A stretch of DNA of 7,465 nt from Tardiphaga sp. (lineage in GTDB: Bacteria > Pseudomonadota > Alphaproteobacteria > Rhizobiales > Xanthobacteraceae): positions 1-7,465 of the forward strand of contig JACMOT010000380.1 in NCBI GenBank assembly GCA_014377915.1, read 5' to 3'. The stretch's first letter is position 1; every line of letters starts with the position of its first letter. Below the pieces are notes generated by a model that saw only the letters and a list, made by a program, of their open reading frames with translations, did not search any database and had not been told where the DNA came from. This document shows positions 6,632 to 7,465 of the stretch, in pieces. Made by a program: the position numbers and the translations under genes.

Positions 6632-6686
6632 TGCTGCGGCATGGCTGCACTCACCAAATCCACTTTATTCCGAAGGACCTGACACC

Positions 6687-6890
6687 ATGTCTACAATCTC
6701 ACACGCTGACCGCCTGCTCGTGACTATTGCGGAGAGCGGTCGCATCGCCAGCGCACTTCTGCGCAAGCTGATCCTCGACAGTCTCAAGATTTCAGCCAGA
6801 GATGTGTCGATCCCACTCGGTCGGGATTTTCGGCAGTCCGTAGCACGCAAAGCCCAGACCGCCGCCGAGGTTTCTGCATGGGTGATGTAA
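6687..6890 (+). CDS. Small hypothetical protein upstream of primase, 67 aa
   Basis: The ATG at 6687 has AAGGA nine bases upstream (6673-6677), a strong ribosome site, and the frame ends 66 nt before the primase gene, which has the same CCGAAGGAC leader. This makes expression as an operon likely. The product is small, basic and without Cys or membrane segment. Residues 8-33 look like an amphipathic helix pair (DRLLVTIAESGRIASALL and on), followed by VSIPLGRDF (41-49) and an end reading AAEVSAWVM (59-67). The opening DRLL and closing EVSAWV, about 50 residues apart, recall the outline of AlpA-type excisionase/regulator proteins, which often precede the primase in such islands, but the middle does not show their usual helix-turn-helix pattern. 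I therefore call it unknown. The frame is open upstream to 6561, but no start there has a ribosome site. Confidence 0.6.
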   Translation: MSTISHADRLLVTIAESGRIASALLRKLILDSLKISARDVSIPLGRDFRQSVARKAQTAAEVSAWVM

Positions 6891-6956
6891 CCGTCATTGG
6901 CCCACATCGACATGTACCAGAACTAACAAATCATCAACCGCCGAAGGACTCAGAAT

Positions 6957-7465
6957 ATGTCGTCGCTTCCTGATTACATCGAACGTCAGCGCCACAACTT
7001 CCTAGTGGCTAAGATCCTCGTCGAAGTGGGCTGTCCCGTGTTCCCTTGCAAGTCCGCCGACAAGTCGCCGCTCATTCCCGCCTGGAAATTTCGCGATGCT
7101 CTCTTGACGAGGGAGCAACGCGAAAGCATCCGCGCTGAATTTGTCGCTAAGCACGGCTTTAAGCCTGCGCACATCGGCGCCACGCTAAACAATGCTACTT
7201 TGATGAAAATCTGGCGTCAATTCCCTGACGCTGTGTATGGCATTCCGTGCGGCCTCGCGGGTGTTGTCGTCGTCGACGCAGACTACAAGGACGATGGCCC
7301 TCGGTTGCTCGCCGAGTTCGTCGAGGAACAGGGCGGATGGCCGAAGGGCGTGGTCACGATCCCGACGCGCGGCGGTGGTCAGCACCACTATTTCATCAAT
7401 GATGTAGGCCTGACTAACAGTGCTGGCGGCATGAAGAAGCTGGGTTGTGATATCAGGGGAAACAA
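6957..7465 (+). CDS. PrimPol-type primase/polymerase, N-terminal part
   Basis: The first 169 codons of a bifunctional DNA primase-polymerase of the archaeo-eukaryotic primase superfamily (prim-pol family seen in plasmids, phages and islands); the rest lies past the right edge. AAGGA (6944-6948) sits 8 nt before the ATG. Landmarks appear in the expected order: GCPVFPCKSADKSPLIP (25-41), a Trp-containing segment KIWRQFPDAVYGIPCG (84-99), the metal-binding DxD in VVVVDADY (Asp107, Asp109), the nucleotide-binding GGGQHHYF with His143 (139-146), and GCDIRG with the third acidic residue Asp165. All core catalytic residues seem present, so the enzyme is probably active. Such proteins prime and copy the element's own DNA and often carry a C-terminal helicase or are followed by one; neither can be judged here. 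It follows the 67-codon ORF by 66 nt. Family assignment is confident; full architecture unknown. Confidence 0.88.
   Translation, partial: MSSLPDYIERQRHNFLVAKILVEVGCPVFPCKSADKSPLIPAWKFRDALLTREQRESIRAEFVAKHGFKPAHIGATLNNATLMKIWRQFPDAVYGIPCGLAGVVVVDADYKDDGPRLLAEFVEEQGGWPKGVVTIPTRGGGQHHYFINDVGLTNSAGGMKKLGCDIRGN

Larger units (their letters stand above)
5645..6686. other. Gene-poor stretch, no convincing coding region
   Basis: About 1.04 kb with no open frame that has a family motif, a ribosome site and coding character together. Frames exist on both strands (for example plus 5789-6040, minus 6024-6383, and a start-less minus frame 6321-6004), but none resembles a known protein. GC is low: 28 of 60 bases at 6241-6300 and 26 of 60 at 6301-6360. 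What can be seen: two GGGGTCAC copies (5694-5712), an 8-bp inverted repeat (5746-5769), a TCGTCG/CGACGA hairpin without a T-tract (6168-6183), a GCACGC/GCGTGC hairpin (6491-6505) and a cluster of CATCGCA words (6503-6631). It may contain an integration arm region, a replication origin, decayed genes, or all three. Confidence 0.6.
5615..7465. mobile_element. Left part of a probable integrated genomic island
   Basis: Everything after tRNA-Pro differs from the housekeeping block: gene-poor DNA of lower GC, short repeats, then a small ORF and a PrimPol replication gene. This is the layout of satellite-type or plasmid-derived islands that enter tRNA genes. No integrase, excisionase with clear homology, transposase or right end is visible, so boundaries are uncertain and the left edge is placed at the tRNA by convention. 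The alternative is ordinary intergenic DNA next to a resident primase gene, which seems less likely. Confidence 0.55.

Overview
The window looks like a chromosomal piece of a GC-rich alphaproteobacterium of the Bradyrhizobium / Rhodopseudomonas / Nitrobacter group. The basis is the gene order (bamE divergent from a Cbp3-type chaperone, then yceD-plsX-fabH-ihfA-merR) and the close fit of PlsX, FabH, IhfA and the MerR protein to what I remember of that group. No database search was run.

Positions 1-717 hold two minus-strand genes: the first 39 codons of an exported protein with a Tat-like signal peptide, and bamE, a lipoprotein of the outer-membrane beta-barrel assembly machine. Positions 825-5441 form a plus-strand housekeeping run in two blocks. 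The first block is a ubiquinol-cytochrome c chaperone that overlaps yceD (DUF177) by 4 nt, a 265-nt gap, then plsX overlapping fabH by 4 nt; the last pair links acyl-phosphate synthesis with the first condensation of fatty-acid elongation. The second block is ihfA followed 43 nt later by a MerR-type regulator with a very acidic C-terminal half. A tRNA-Pro(GGG) gene (5537-5614) and a rho-independent terminator close the conserved part.

Downstream of the tRNA the character changes sharply. About 1.04 kb (5645-6686) has no convincing gene and lower GC (54 of 120 bases are G/C at 6241-6360, against 44 of 60 at 2641-2700 inside plsX). It carries short direct and inverted repeats. After it come a 67-codon ORF and the first 169 codons of a primase-polymerase (PrimPol) protein that runs off the right edge. 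A tRNA gene followed by foreign-looking DNA and a PrimPol gene is the usual layout of an integrated genomic island or satellite element. No integrase or second att copy is visible here, so the mobile-element call is an inference.

The parts most worth a second look are the element's left flank (5615-6956): a cluster of CATCGCA motifs upstream of the primase, an 8-8-8 inverted repeat near the tRNA, and the small ORF, which has a faint AlpA/excisionase-like outline.
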